From contig JADJLQ010000001.1 of the NCBI GenBank assembly GCA_016709995.1, forward strand, positions 2,948,001 through 3,012,000: 64,000 nucleotides of DNA. The letters are read 5' to 3'. Every line of letters begins with the position of its first letter. Positions within the stretch are counted from its first letter, which is position 1. The notes beneath the pieces were generated by a model that did no database searches, had not been told where the DNA came from, and saw nothing but the letters and a program-made list of their open reading frames with translations. This document shows, piece after piece, positions 1-8,274 of this stretch. The translations under genes and the position numbers were made by a program. The stretch comes from Saprospiraceae bacterium. Its GTDB lineage: Bacteria; Bacteroidota; Bacteroidia; Chitinophagales; Saprospiraceae.

Positions 1-376
1 CATTTTCTCCCAAGTCTGCATAATAGGTATCTGATTGTTTTTTGATAAAGTCATTCAAACCCCACCACTCCTGGTAGACGAAGAGCCATTGGTCACTTTT
101 CTTTTTGGCTTTAACCAGATAGCCTGTACCATCGACCCCATCAGCAGTTTTAAATGAGACCGCTTGACCCAAACTTTGATAGTCAATCGCCATCGGGCTG
201 GGATGCAAAGCCTGAAAGGCAGGATCCAAAGCAAACTGCTTCATGCCGTCTATTTCAGGTTGTGTATGACATAGCGTTACTTCATGCATTGGTACTGTTC
301 GTGCGTTATCAAAAGAATACAGATAGGAGAAAAGGCCAATGACAGCGATGTGGAGGGATATCAAAAGTTTTACCAT
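1..376 (-). CDS. Dienelactone hydrolase family protein (partial, 5' end only)
   Basis: This gene runs off the left edge; only its first 125 codons are visible, starting at an ATG at 376. Residues 3-17 form a hydrophobic stretch that looks like a signal peptide or N-terminal anchor, so the enzyme is probably exported. Residues 103-108 read EWWGLN, the conserved segment near the start of the alpha/beta-hydrolase fold of dienelactone hydrolases (carboxymethylenebutenolidases), which hydrolyse cyclic esters with a Cys-Asp-His triad; that triad lies beyond the window. The 60-70 residues before the domain match nothing I recognise. The substrate cannot be told. Family call fairly sure, start codon likely. 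Confidence 0.75.
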   Translation of the reverse strand, partial: MVKLLISLHIAVIGLFSYLYSFDNARTVPMHEVTLCHTQPEIDGMKQFALDPAFQALHPSPMAIDYQSLGQAVSFKTADGVDGTGYLVKAKKKSDQWLFVYQEWWGLNDFIKKQSDTYYADLGEN

Positions 377-461
377 AGAATATAATTATTAGAGTTAAAA
401 TAAGTTTTTCATTTATTATAAAGATGAAGTTAAGCTAAGCACAGAAAACTTTTTTCAAATT

Positions 462-1616
462 TTATACCGGCAATTTCACACTAAAGGTAGTCCCTGTGCC
501 AATCACTGATTTTTTTACATATATTTTACCTTTATGATAATTTTCAATGATGCGTTTGGCCAGGGACAAGCCAAGACCCCAGCCTCTTTTTTTGGTAGTA
601 TAACCCGGCTCGAATACCTGTTTAAACTGGCTGGTGGACATGCCCTTACCTGTATCGGACAGATCAATGCTGATATATTCTTCGTCCCGATAGATCTCTG
701 CTTTGATGGTGCCGGTACCATCCATGGCATCCAGTGAATTTCGCATCAGGTTTTCCATTACCCAATCAAATAAAGGAGCATTAATATTGGCAAAAACTAC
801 ATTTTCATTGGGATCCGGAAAGTCGAAGCGCACTTTTTTGGAAGCACGCTTTTCCATATAAGATCGACATTGGTCTAGTTGTTGATTGAGATTGGTTTTT
901 TCAAGATTGGGCTTGGAGCCTATTTTGGAAAACCGCTCGGCTATGAGTTCCAGTCGGGTGACATCACTTCTGAGTTCATCCAGGAGTTCCATTTTTTCAG
1001 GATCATCATAGGATAATAGTTTGAGGTTTTCGACCCAGGCTACGATGGCGCCAATGGGAGTGCCTAGTTGATGTGCTGTTTCCTTTGCCATGCCTACCCA
1101 TACCCTGTTTTGTTGTTCTCGTTGGCTGGCCCCAAAGCCGATAGCCCCCAGGGTAAGGAATCCAAGCAATAACATTAATTGGATGAGTGGAAAGAACTTG
1201 AGCCATCGCAATACTCTGGAATTTTCAAAATAAACATTGTTGAGCTCAGACTTGATAGGCTGTATGCCCTGATTTTTCAACTTAATCAATCGTTTGTTGA
1301 GAAATACTTTGTCTGTATCCTTGATCGACCCGTAGTTGCGTCCCAGGGCCACATTGTCATTTTCGTCGGTGGCGATGATGGGTGTTTGGTTAGCTTCAAT
1401 AGCCTGGAGTTCAAAATTGACATCTTTATTAAAATCATTGCCTGCCTTGGCTACTGCGACCTGTGCCTTTACAAACAACTCTACACTGGTCCGTTCTATG
1501 TCTTTTAGCTTATTGGCCAGGTAGTTGACATAAAACATGGACAATATCATTACGAGTGCTCCCGCAGCTGATAGATATATTTTCCACCTGGATTCTTTTG
1601 TATTAAAATTTAACAT
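462..1616 (-). CDS. Sensor histidine kinase (orphan)
   Basis: Membrane-bound sensor kinase of 384 residues. It has TM segments at about 13-33 and 141-163, enclosing a roughly 105-residue extracytoplasmic sensor region with no recognised domain. The phosphoacceptor is probably His182 in AHQLGTP; the usual acidic residue after the His is replaced by Gln, a variant I associate with a Bacteroidota kinase group. The C-terminal HATPase_c domain has an N box (NLMRNSLDAMDG), a G1 box (DTGKGM) and a G2 box (GLGLSLAKRII). No response regulator is encoded next to it, so the partner must lie elsewhere. The stimulus is unknown. The neighbours are unrelated and the gene is probably monocistronic. Confidence 0.88.
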   Translation of the reverse strand: MLNFNTKESRWKIYLSAAGALVMILSMFYVNYLANKLKDIERTSVELFVKAQVAVAKAGNDFNKDVNFELQAIEANQTPIIATDENDNVALGRNYGSIKDTDKVFLNKRLIKLKNQGIQPIKSELNNVYFENSRVLRWLKFFPLIQLMLLLGFLTLGAIGFGASQREQQNRVWVGMAKETAHQLGTPIGAIVAWVENLKLLSYDDPEKMELLDELRSDVTRLELIAERFSKIGSKPNLEKTNLNQQLDQCRSYMEKRASKKVRFDFPDPNENVVFANINAPLFDWVMENLMRNSLDAMDGTGTIKAEIYRDEEYISIDLSDTGKGMSTSQFKQVFEPGYTTKKRGWGLGLSLAKRIIENYHKGKIYVKKSVIGTGTTFSVKLPV

Positions 1617-1733
1617 GTTACTGCGCTCACCCTAATTAAACCACAAAGATGATTGGTCGTAGAGGATTAAAAAAATAATATTTTATTCATCCAATAGATA
1701 GACAAACTTACGACCATTTTGAATCCTTTATTT

Positions 1734-2147
1734 TCATCTATACTTCCAGCTATTATACATCCAAAAAATAATCAATCCGACGGCCAGGACCAGGCTGAAC
1801 TTTTTTATTTTTAAAGCTTTGCTTATTTGGGTGTAGATAAAGTCATACCATCTAGTCTTAAACAACAGGTCTATCATGAGGATAAAAGGAATCACCAGCG
1901 CCAATATGACCATGCCTGTAGAAAGCAGATTAAACTCTAGGGCATCAACGAAATGACCATGAAAAAATGCTTGTATCGCATGGCTTCCTCCACAGCCGGC
2001 ACAAGCTATACCAAAGGAAGACTTAAAGTAACATCCATCCGAAGGAAGTCCCATAGGTTCATTATTTATGACCATACAATACAATAGAATACCTATGCAA
2101 CAAATTAATATGATCAGTTTTATCCTGGTAGGTCCTGTTGAAATCAT
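1734..2147 (-). CDS. DUF2752 family membrane protein
   Basis: Small integral membrane protein of 137 residues with about three hydrophobic helices (roughly 8-26, 66-90, 110-131). The sequence CAGCGGSHAIQAFFHG at about 48-63 matches the DUF2752 signature (a Cys-x-x-Cys-Gly-Gly stretch ahead of a helix). The function of the family is unknown; the paired Cys could bind metal or act in redox chemistry, which is only a guess. Its ATG overlaps the stop of the upstream glycosylase gene by four bases (ATGA), so the two are probably translationally coupled, although no functional link is known. Confidence 0.75.
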   Translation of the reverse strand: MISTGPTRIKLIILICCIGILLYCMVINNEPMGLPSDGCYFKSSFGIACAGCGGSHAIQAFFHGHFVDALEFNLLSTGMVILALVIPFILMIDLLFKTRWYDFIYTQISKALKIKKFSLVLAVGLIIFWMYNSWKYR

Positions 2148-2782
2148 GATCTTTTGGCGCTTACAAATTTATTGTTTTGAACATAATATCTCCAGGGCCA
2201 GGATGCCGCCTCACCGGCACGCTCTACTCCTATACGAGGGCCAGATACTATCTTAAGGTATGGTAAGAGCATATTTCTGTCTTCAATATAAAAGCACGCA
2301 TCTTTATCAATCAAGCTGGATCCTGACTGCTTACTGTTGAATCCCATCGCCATGGATAATGCCCCCGGTCCACGGGTTACTTTATAATCCAATCGGTTCA
2401 TATGCCTCCTTTCTAACATCGTATCTATGCCTTCCAGTGGCTCCAGAGCCCGGATCAGCACTGCATGAGCAGCATCCATCGGACCGGTCACCACATTAAA
2501 AAGATGATGAATACCATAACATAAATAGATATAAGCCACTCCACCGGCAGCATACATGATTTCCGTCCTTGGCGTACGGCGATAGTCATACGCATGACAA
2601 GCCCGATCGTCCGGGCCACGATAAGCTTCAGTCTCCACGATGATGCCTGAAGTAAGGACACCATCTATCCGGGAAACCAACACTTTTCCGATAAGTTCCT
2701 CGCATATCAGTACCACATCAGTTCGCTGATAAAACTTGTTATTTAGCCTTGGATACTTTTTCAAGCTTAAGATTTGATTCAA
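2144..2782 (-). CDS. mpg: DNA-3-methyladenine glycosylase (AAG/MPG type)
   Basis: Base-excision repair enzyme that removes alkylated purines (3-methyladenine, hypoxanthine) from DNA. The 212 residues fit the single-domain AAG family. Visible motifs are IVETEAYRGPDDRACHAY (residues about 48-65, with the catalytic Glu and following acidic/His cluster), RTEIMYAAGGVAYIYLCYG, and TRGPGALSMAMGF, which lines the damaged-base pocket. No ATG precedes the conserved region KFYQRTDVV; the reading frame opens at a TTG at 2782, which I take as the start. It is the first gene of a two-gene unit with the DUF2752 gene, overlapping it by 4 bp. Confidence 0.92.
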   Translation of the reverse strand: MNQILSLKKYPRLNNKFYQRTDVVLICEELIGKVLVSRIDGVLTSGIIVETEAYRGPDDRACHAYDYRRTPRTEIMYAAGGVAYIYLCYGIHHLFNVVTGPMDAAHAVLIRALEPLEGIDTMLERRHMNRLDYKVTRGPGALSMAMGFNSKQSGSSLIDKDACFYIEDRNMLLPYLKIVSGPRIGVERAGEAASWPWRYYVQNNKFVSAKRS

Positions 2783-2870
2783 AACGATACTAGCCTTTCA
2801 TAAAGCAAGAGGCTACCATGAAATTTTGTCCAATATCATGGAATAAAAGTAACAAATGAAACTAAGCCAA

Positions 2871-2878
2871 TATCTTTG
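2871..2878 (+). promoter_or_regulatory. TAnnTTTG -7 element
   Basis: TATCTTTG lies 23 nt before the ATG of the FGE-fold gene at 2902 and matches the Bacteroidota -7 consensus TAnnTTTG. No clear -33 TTG is seen at the usual distance. Confidence 0.45.
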
Positions 2879-2901
2879 CGTATTTAATTTTATATCTATC
2901 C

Positions 2902-3837
2902 ATGACTAAATCGTATTTATTGGCAATTTGTTTGGTGGTGGCAGGCTTCAATCTGCAGGCACAATCTGATGAATTAACACAAACCATTCCCGGCACTCCA
3001 TTTTCTTTTAAGATGAAACCTATCCCTGGTGGAACACTTACGCTGGGGCCTTCAAAAATCATGGTCAGCCTCGACTCTTTTTATATAGGCATCTACGAAG
3101 TGACTTTTGATGAATTTAATTGTTTTAAGGAGCGTGAGCAGGACAAAGATGAAAGCACCAATCCGGCTATTACGTATAAAGCTGATGCCGTCACCCGTCC
3201 AACCCCTCAATATGTCAATCTTACCTTCGGTATGGGTGATCGGGGCGGATATCCAATGGTCAGCATGACGCAGCAAGCTGCACTCAAATATTGTCGCTGG
3301 CTGTACTCTAAAACCGGTCGATTTTATAGATTGCCTACCGAAGCAGAGTGGGAATATGCCTGTCGCGCAGGCACTAGCACGAAATACTTTTTTGGTGACG
3401 ATGATACTGCCATCGGTGATTATGCCTGGTACTATGAAAATTCCGATGATAAGTACCACAAAATAGGCGAAAAAAAGCCTAACCCCTGGGGATTGTACGA
3501 TATGCTGGGCAATGTCGCCGAATGGACAGCCGATGATTATAGGACAGATTATTATAAATTGTTAGCTGATCAAACCTCCAATCCGTGGATGATACCTTCA
3601 AAAAAACATAGCCGCACAGTCAAAGGTGGATCCTATGTAGATGATGATACCGATCAATTATTGCCTTCCTACCGACTCAAGTCAGAGCCCAGGTGGCAGG
3701 TGAGAGATCCACAGATCCCTAAAAGCAAGTGGTGGAACACCGACTCACCTTATGTGGGATTCAGATTGGCGAGCCCGATGAAACCCCTGAGCAAAGAAGA
3801 AGTAGAGGAGTATTTTAAAAAAGCTATTGTGGATTAG
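2902..3837 (+). CDS. Secreted SUMF1/FGE-fold protein lacking the catalytic cysteines
   Basis: Exported protein of 311 residues with a signal peptide (residues 1-20, ending LQAQ). The rest is a formylglycine-generating-enzyme (SUMF1) fold: IPGGTLTLG near the start, IGIYEVTFDEF, RLPTEAEWEYACRAG, NPWGLYDMLGNVAEW, VKGGSY and VGFRLA at the end are all in the family order. In true FGE, two Cys that oxidise sulfatase Cys follow the GGS segment; here that region reads GGSYVDDDTDQLLPSYR, with no Cys. I infer it does not mature the sulfatases in this window and is instead a structural or binding member, as in GldK-like proteins, although it is shorter and not next to other gld genes. Confidence 0.85.
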   Translation: MTKSYLLAICLVVAGFNLQAQSDELTQTIPGTPFSFKMKPIPGGTLTLGPSKIMVSLDSFYIGIYEVTFDEFNCFKEREQDKDESTNPAITYKADAVTRPTPQYVNLTFGMGDRGGYPMVSMTQQAALKYCRWLYSKTGRFYRLPTEAEWEYACRAGTSTKYFFGDDDTAIGDYAWYYENSDDKYHKIGEKKPNPWGLYDMLGNVAEWTADDYRTDYYKLLADQTSNPWMIPSKKHSRTVKGGSYVDDDTDQLLPSYRLKSEPRWQVRDPQIPKSKWWNTDSPYVGFRLASPMKPLSKEEVEEYFKKAIVD

Positions 3838-3875
3838 ACTCTTTGTTTTGGAATGCAGTGTGCGAGTTTTTTACT

Positions 3876-3883
3876 TAAATTTG
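3876..3883 (+). promoter_or_regulatory. TAnnTTTG -7 element
   Basis: TAAATTTG lies 20 nt before the Uma2 start at 3904 and matches the Bacteroidota -7 consensus. A TTTTG at 3846-3850 is a weak and slightly too distant -33 candidate. Confidence 0.4.
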
Positions 3884-3903
3884 TAGTACATCTATAATTT
3901 TAC

Positions 3904-4509
3904 ATGCTTGTATTAGAAAATCGAAGAAAGAAAAATACAAAAATTGCTTCTTACCTGGTGTTCGAGGAAATTGATGGCTTTGCTTTGCCTTACAAAGGAT
4001 ATAAAGAAGTAATACTTGGAAATAAAACTCCTGATGATATTATGGGTAGCAGTGCATTACAAGCGGTATTAGTAAGTCTGATACATGGTTATCTTTTCAG
4101 TCAAATAGATCGTAAAAATTACATATTGGCCACCAATGAATCTGGTCTTCATATAAATAAAGGCACTAATCTGTCGAATGATATCGCAATTTTTCGAAAA
4201 CTGAGGCATCCTATTAAAGACCAGTATTTTGATGTGGCCCCTATAATTGCTATTGAAGTTGACACCAAAGTTGACCTTTCGGATACCCCTTATCATACTG
4301 ACACAGATTACATTATCTCTAAATCAAAAAAATTACTCGATTTTGGAGCTGAAAAGGTGGTTTGGGTATTGACCAAGGAGAAAAAAATAGTAATTAGTGC
4401 CTTAGAAGGGCCATGGACGATAGTTGACTTTGATCATGATATCCTTATTATGGAAGATTGCATTCTCAATTTACACAAGTTAATGTTGAAAGAGGATATT
4501 GTATTTTGA
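3904..4509 (+). CDS. Uma2 family (DUF820) putative nuclease
   Basis: Cytoplasmic protein of 201 residues with the Uma2/DUF820 layout, a PD-(D/E)XK endonuclease-like fold. The likely active site is spread over NDIAIF (about 91-96), IIAIEVD (about 115-121) and the lysine-rich helix YIISKSKKLLDFGAEKVVW that follows. Uma2 proteins are abundant in cyanobacteria and some Bacteroidota; their biological role is uncertain and they do not usually accompany a methylase. None is present here. Its AT content is somewhat above that of its neighbours, so it may be acquired. It is a single-gene unit with its own promoter-like box. Confidence 0.78.
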   Translation: MLVLENRRKKNTKIASYLVFEEIDGFALPYKGYKEVILGNKTPDDIMGSSALQAVLVSLIHGYLFSQIDRKNYILATNESGLHINKGTNLSNDIAIFRKLRHPIKDQYFDVAPIIAIEVDTKVDLSDTPYHTDTDYIISKSKKLLDFGAEKVVWVLTKEKKIVISALEGPWTIVDFDHDILIMEDCILNLHKLMLKEDIVF

Positions 4510-4722
4510 TTCAATTAGATTAGGGTTTCAAGCATGGTGCCCAAATATGTTTTTAAAACAGGGAGTGATCATAAACCGGAATCTTAAGCTTGATTTGATA
4601 ACTATCCCTTCCAATTTAAATATTTGTCACCACAACCGATCTTATGCTCTTTTTTAAATAGCCAATGTATCCATTGAATTTTTAATTATTTTTATTGAGG
4701 ATACTTAAAAAAATCTATAAAA

Positions 4723-5919
4723 ATGGCTACCAGCGTCTCCTCAATAGCTACCCGGATCAACTCCATTGATATCCTCAGGGCACTCACTATGATCCTCATG
4801 ATCTTTGTCAATGATCTCTGGTCTTTAAAAAACATTCCGGCCTGGCTGGGACATGTAGAGCATGGGGTGGATGGTATTGGACTGGCAGACACCGTTTTTC
4901 CTGCATTCTTATTTATTGTAGGAATGTCGATGCCCTTTGCTTTGCAAGCCAGGAAACAAAAAGGGGATACAACCTGGCAGTTGGTGCAACATGTATTGAC
5001 GCGAACCCTTGCTTTATTAATAATGGGTGTGTTTTTAGTCAACGGTGAAAGCATCAATGCCACAGCATCCGGCTTGCCTCGCCTGCTATACAATACGATG
5101 TGTTGTCTGTCTTTTATCTTAATCTGGAATGTAGAGGGCAAAAATGCCAACAAATTTCTGGCAAATATTTCAAAAATGATAGGTGTGATCACTTTGCTGA
5201 TTTTGGCCTACTATTATCGAGGAGGTAAAGATCCCAATATAGAATATTTTGCACCTCATTGGTGGGGCATACTTGGATTGATAGGGTGGGCTTATTTGGC
5301 CAGTGGATTAGTGACCGTATTTGCAAAAGACAATTTTTATATCATTGCCGGGGCCTGGATCTTTTTTGCTATCCTGAGTATGGTTTCACATGCAGGTATG
5401 CTGCCTGCATCTTTATCCTTTATCCCTGATGCTATCCGGGGAGGCACCTTGACAGGCCTGACCATGGGAGGTGTTCTGACCGCTTATATATTTCAATATT
5501 TTAGAAACAAGGATGATGATAAAAAGCTGACCATTACCTTACTGGTTTTTTCTGCAGTCTTGATCGTATTATCCGTGCTGACCCGACCCTATTGGGGATT
5601 GGCCAAATTAGGTGCTACACCAGCATGGTTGTTTCTCTGCAGTGCTTTTACCATCATCGCTTTCATGGTTATCTATTGGATGGTAGATGTATATGGCCGG
5701 GATGCCTGGACTGCCATCGTCCGACCGGCCGGGACCAATACGTTACTGTGTTATCTGATTCCTTATTTCGCCTATGCTACGACTAGACTTATTGGGGTTC
5801 ATTTGCCTGGGTTTATGTTAGAGGGTAGCATTGGATTAATCAAATCTTTATTGTTTGCACTGTTGTGCGTAGGCATTACCGGATTATTAAACAAAAATGG
5901 AGTGCGGTTGAAGATATAA
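4723..5919 (+). CDS. DUF5009 / heparan-alpha-glucosaminide N-acetyltransferase-like membrane protein
   Basis: Polytopic inner-membrane protein of 398 residues with about ten to eleven predicted helices. The start RINSIDILRALTMILMIFVN and the following FPAFLFIVGMSMPFAL are typical of the DUF5009/HGSNAT acyltransferase family, in which a cytoplasmic acetyl-CoA donor acetylates a sugar across the membrane. The usual His in the first loop may be the one in WLGHVEHGVDG. It is followed 31 nt later by a secreted GH18 enzyme, and in many Bacteroidota such genes sit in glycan-use regions, so a role in amino-sugar modification or turnover is plausible but not proven. Confidence 0.8.
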   Translation: MATSVSSIATRINSIDILRALTMILMIFVNDLWSLKNIPAWLGHVEHGVDGIGLADTVFPAFLFIVGMSMPFALQARKQKGDTTWQLVQHVLTRTLALLIMGVFLVNGESINATASGLPRLLYNTMCCLSFILIWNVEGKNANKFLANISKMIGVITLLILAYYYRGGKDPNIEYFAPHWWGILGLIGWAYLASGLVTVFAKDNFYIIAGAWIFFAILSMVSHAGMLPASLSFIPDAIRGGTLTGLTMGGVLTAYIFQYFRNKDDDKKLTITLLVFSAVLIVLSVLTRPYWGLAKLGATPAWLFLCSAFTIIAFMVIYWMVDVYGRDAWTAIVRPAGTNTLLCYLIPYFAYATTRLIGVHLPGFMLEGSIGLIKSLLFALLCVGITGLLNKNGVRLKI

Positions 5920-5950
5920 TAGATTGCATTTAAATTATTGAATATACACC

Positions 5951-6907
5951 ATGAAGCTTATTACGATCACTTTTCTTCTGATCATTGTCAACTATCAATT
6001 AATAGCCCAGGTGCAACCTGCATCATTTAAGATCGTTGGTTATTATTCTTTAAAAGCGGCGATGTCGGACCCCGATACCAAATCCTTTAAATATCTCACT
6101 CATATCAATTTATGGTTTTTCAATCCTGACACTTTGGGTCATTTCACCCAGGATCTGGCTGCTATAACTCCCTTTATTCGAAAAGCACACAAGAGAAATA
6201 TCAAAGTTTTGTTTTCACTGGGCGGTGGCAGTAAACAATCTCAATACCATCGGTTACTGCAGGATGATCAAAGGGCTGGCTTTATAGAAAATATCCTGAG
6301 TGAATTACGTAAATATGACCTGGATGGTATAGATGTGGATCTTGAAGGAAGTGATATAGATGAAAACTACGAAAAGTTTATTGTGGAAATGGCATCGAAG
6401 CTTCATGCAAACCAAAAACTGATCACTGCAGCAGTGGCAGTCTATTATAAAAACCAATTTACTGATCTTGCTTTGAGTGCATATGATTTTGTGAATATCA
6501 TGTCCTATGATCGCACCGGACCGTGGCGACCGGACAAACCCGGGCCTCATGCTACCTTTACCCATGCGGTAGAAGATCTCCGATACTTTGGAGAGGAGCG
6601 AAACATCCCAAAAGGCAAAATGACCCTCGGGGTTCCGTTTTATGGCTACGGATATGGGCCTTCACTAGAATCCAAAGCAATCAGCATGTCTTTTGATAAA
6701 ATAGTCAATACCTATCCGGATGCAGACCAGGTAGACGAATGGCTGCTGCCTGATGGCAAGCTCCTCTATTATAATGGTACCCCGACTATCCAACAGAAGA
6801 CTCGCCTTGCCAGTCAAAAGGCTTCCGGCATCATGATTTGGCAGGTGCTGGGAGATGCCACAGGAAAAAAATCACTGCTCAAAGCCATCTACCAGGCGGC
6901 GAGATAA
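5951..6907 (+). CDS. Secreted glycoside hydrolase family 18 protein
   Basis: Exported enzyme of 318 residues with a signal peptide (1-19, ending LIAQ). It is a GH18 TIM barrel: VLFSLGG at about 84-90 is the SxGG strand, and DLDGIDVDLEGS carries the complete DxxDxDxE catalytic motif with its acid Glu. NIMSYDRTGPW and MTLGVPFYGYG are the conserved Met-Tyr-Asp and barrel strands, and IMIWQVLGD provides the terminal Trp. GH18 enzymes are chitinases or endo-beta-N-acetylglucosaminidases with a substrate-assisted mechanism. The absence of chitin-binding modules makes the exact substrate uncertain. It lies just downstream of the DUF5009 gene, probably in one transcript. Confidence 0.9.
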   Translation: MKLITITFLLIIVNYQLIAQVQPASFKIVGYYSLKAAMSDPDTKSFKYLTHINLWFFNPDTLGHFTQDLAAITPFIRKAHKRNIKVLFSLGGGSKQSQYHRLLQDDQRAGFIENILSELRKYDLDGIDVDLEGSDIDENYEKFIVEMASKLHANQKLITAAVAVYYKNQFTDLALSAYDFVNIMSYDRTGPWRPDKPGPHATFTHAVEDLRYFGEERNIPKGKMTLGVPFYGYGYGPSLESKAISMSFDKIVNTYPDADQVDEWLLPDGKLLYYNGTPTIQQKTRLASQKASGIMIWQVLGDATGKKSLLKAIYQAAR

Positions 6908-7009
6908 ACTTTTTATAGGTTTATATATGATCTATCTTCTTAGTGGAAAGTTTGTATTCATGCCTGAAGTGGATAAACTCACGCAATTCCATTAATTTCG
7001 CCTCCCCTG

Positions 7010-8254
7010 ATGATAAAATCTGATACAGTGGATACGACATCCAAACTTTATTTAAAAAGTAATCGACTCACTACGCTGAGCTATGCTATACGCGGACCCA
7101 TTTTTGACAAGGCACATGAGATGCAACTCGCAGGTGCCAATATCATCAATCTCAATATAGGCAACCCTGCTCCATTTGGGTTACATGTACCCGATGAAAT
7201 CGTGCAGGATATGATCTTAAATATACAGGAAGCGCAGGGTTATTCTCATCACCTGGGCATCTTTCCTGCGCGCAAAGCGGTGATGCATTATACGCAGCAA
7301 ATCGGCATTCCGGATGTAAGTATAGACGATATATTCATTGGTAATGGAGTCAGTGAATTGATCGTGATGACGCTGCAGGCATTGCTCAATGATGATGATG
7401 AAATATTAATCCCTTCGCCCGACTATCCGCTGTGGACCACTGCCGTATCGCTGGCCGGAGGTAAACCGGTTCATTATATCTGCGATGAAGAAAGTGATTG
7501 GGTACCGGACCTACAGGATATACGCACCAAGATTACTTCCAAAACCAAAGCCATCGTAGTCATCAGCCCAAATAACCCTACCGGAGCTGTATATCCAAAA
7601 GAAATACTCCAACAAATCGCTGACCTGGCTGCCGAAAAAAACCTGATCATATTCTCAGATGAGATCTATGATAAAATATTGTTTGAGGGACATATACATA
7701 CCCCGATCGCTACGCTCAACCAGGATGTTTTTTATATGACCTTTGGTGGCTTGTCCAAAAACTATAGAGCCACCGGATTTCGCAGCGGATGGGTCATACT
7801 CAGTGGTGCGAAGCACAAAGCAAGTTCTTATATAGAAGGTCTGATACTGCTGGCCAGTATGAGACTGTGTGCCAATGTGCCTGCTCAGTTTGCAATCCAG
7901 ACTGCTCTGGGTGGTTATCAAAGCATCAATGACCTGGTAGCACCTAAAGGTAGGATTTACCGCCAGGGAATGCTGAGTTACGAAAGGATTAATAGTATCC
8001 CGGGTATGTCCTGCATGAAGCCTAAAGGGGCACTGTATTTGTTTCCCAAACTGGATCTCACCCGATATACTTTTAAAGACGACAACGAATTTGTGTATAA
8101 ACTGCTGGCAGAGCAAAAAGTATTGCTCGTACCGGGGACTGGATTCAATCATACCGATGCTTCGCATTTTAGAATCGTATTTCTGGCAGATACGGATATA
8201 TTGAATACTGCCATGGATAGAATAGAGAGTCTCTTACAGGATCATTTGAAATAA
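7010..8254 (+). CDS. alaA: Alanine transaminase (AlaA-like class I/II aminotransferase)
   Basis: PLP-dependent aminotransferase of 414 residues, probably glutamate-pyruvate transaminase. It resembles E. coli AlaA along its whole length: YAIRGPIFDKAHEM at the start, LNIGNPAPFG, IFIGNGVSELIVM, PSPDYPLWTTAVSLAGGK, SPNNPTGAVY, FSDEIYDKILF and the PLP-lysine segment GGLSKNYRATGFRSGW. LASMRLCANVPAQFAIQTAL is also nearly family-identical. The enzyme is cytoplasmic and links alanine with pyruvate and 2-oxoglutarate/glutamate. It stands alone, convergent with the glycosyltransferase operon that ends 20 bp after it. Confidence 0.9.
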   Translation: MIKSDTVDTTSKLYLKSNRLTTLSYAIRGPIFDKAHEMQLAGANIINLNIGNPAPFGLHVPDEIVQDMILNIQEAQGYSHHLGIFPARKAVMHYTQQIGIPDVSIDDIFIGNGVSELIVMTLQALLNDDDEILIPSPDYPLWTTAVSLAGGKPVHYICDEESDWVPDLQDIRTKITSKTKAIVVISPNNPTGAVYPKEILQQIADLAAEKNLIIFSDEIYDKILFEGHIHTPIATLNQDVFYMTFGGLSKNYRATGFRSGWVILSGAKHKASSYIEGLILLASMRLCANVPAQFAIQTALGGYQSINDLVAPKGRIYRQGMLSYERINSIPGMSCMKPKGALYLFPKLDLTRYTFKDDNEFVYKLLAEQKVLLVPGTGFNHTDASHFRIVFLADTDILNTAMDRIESLLQDHLK

Positions 8255-8274
8255 ACTATTGACTATTTGACCTC

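Noticed and set aside
3052..3459. A 135-codon open frame on the minus strand
   Set aside because: Antisense to the FGE-fold gene, with no recognisable domain.
4510..4722. The 213-bp gap after the Uma2 gene as an RNA gene
   Set aside because: No cloverleaf, conserved riboswitch core or strong hairpin could be drawn; it is plain AT-rich spacer.
4692..5192. A 166-codon open frame on the minus strand
   Set aside because: It lies wholly opposite the DUF5009 gene, whose helices and family motifs are clear; the minus-strand product shows no domain and is a shadow.
7655..8167. A 170-codon open frame on the minus strand
   Set aside because: It is antisense to the AlaA-like gene, which matches its family along the whole length.
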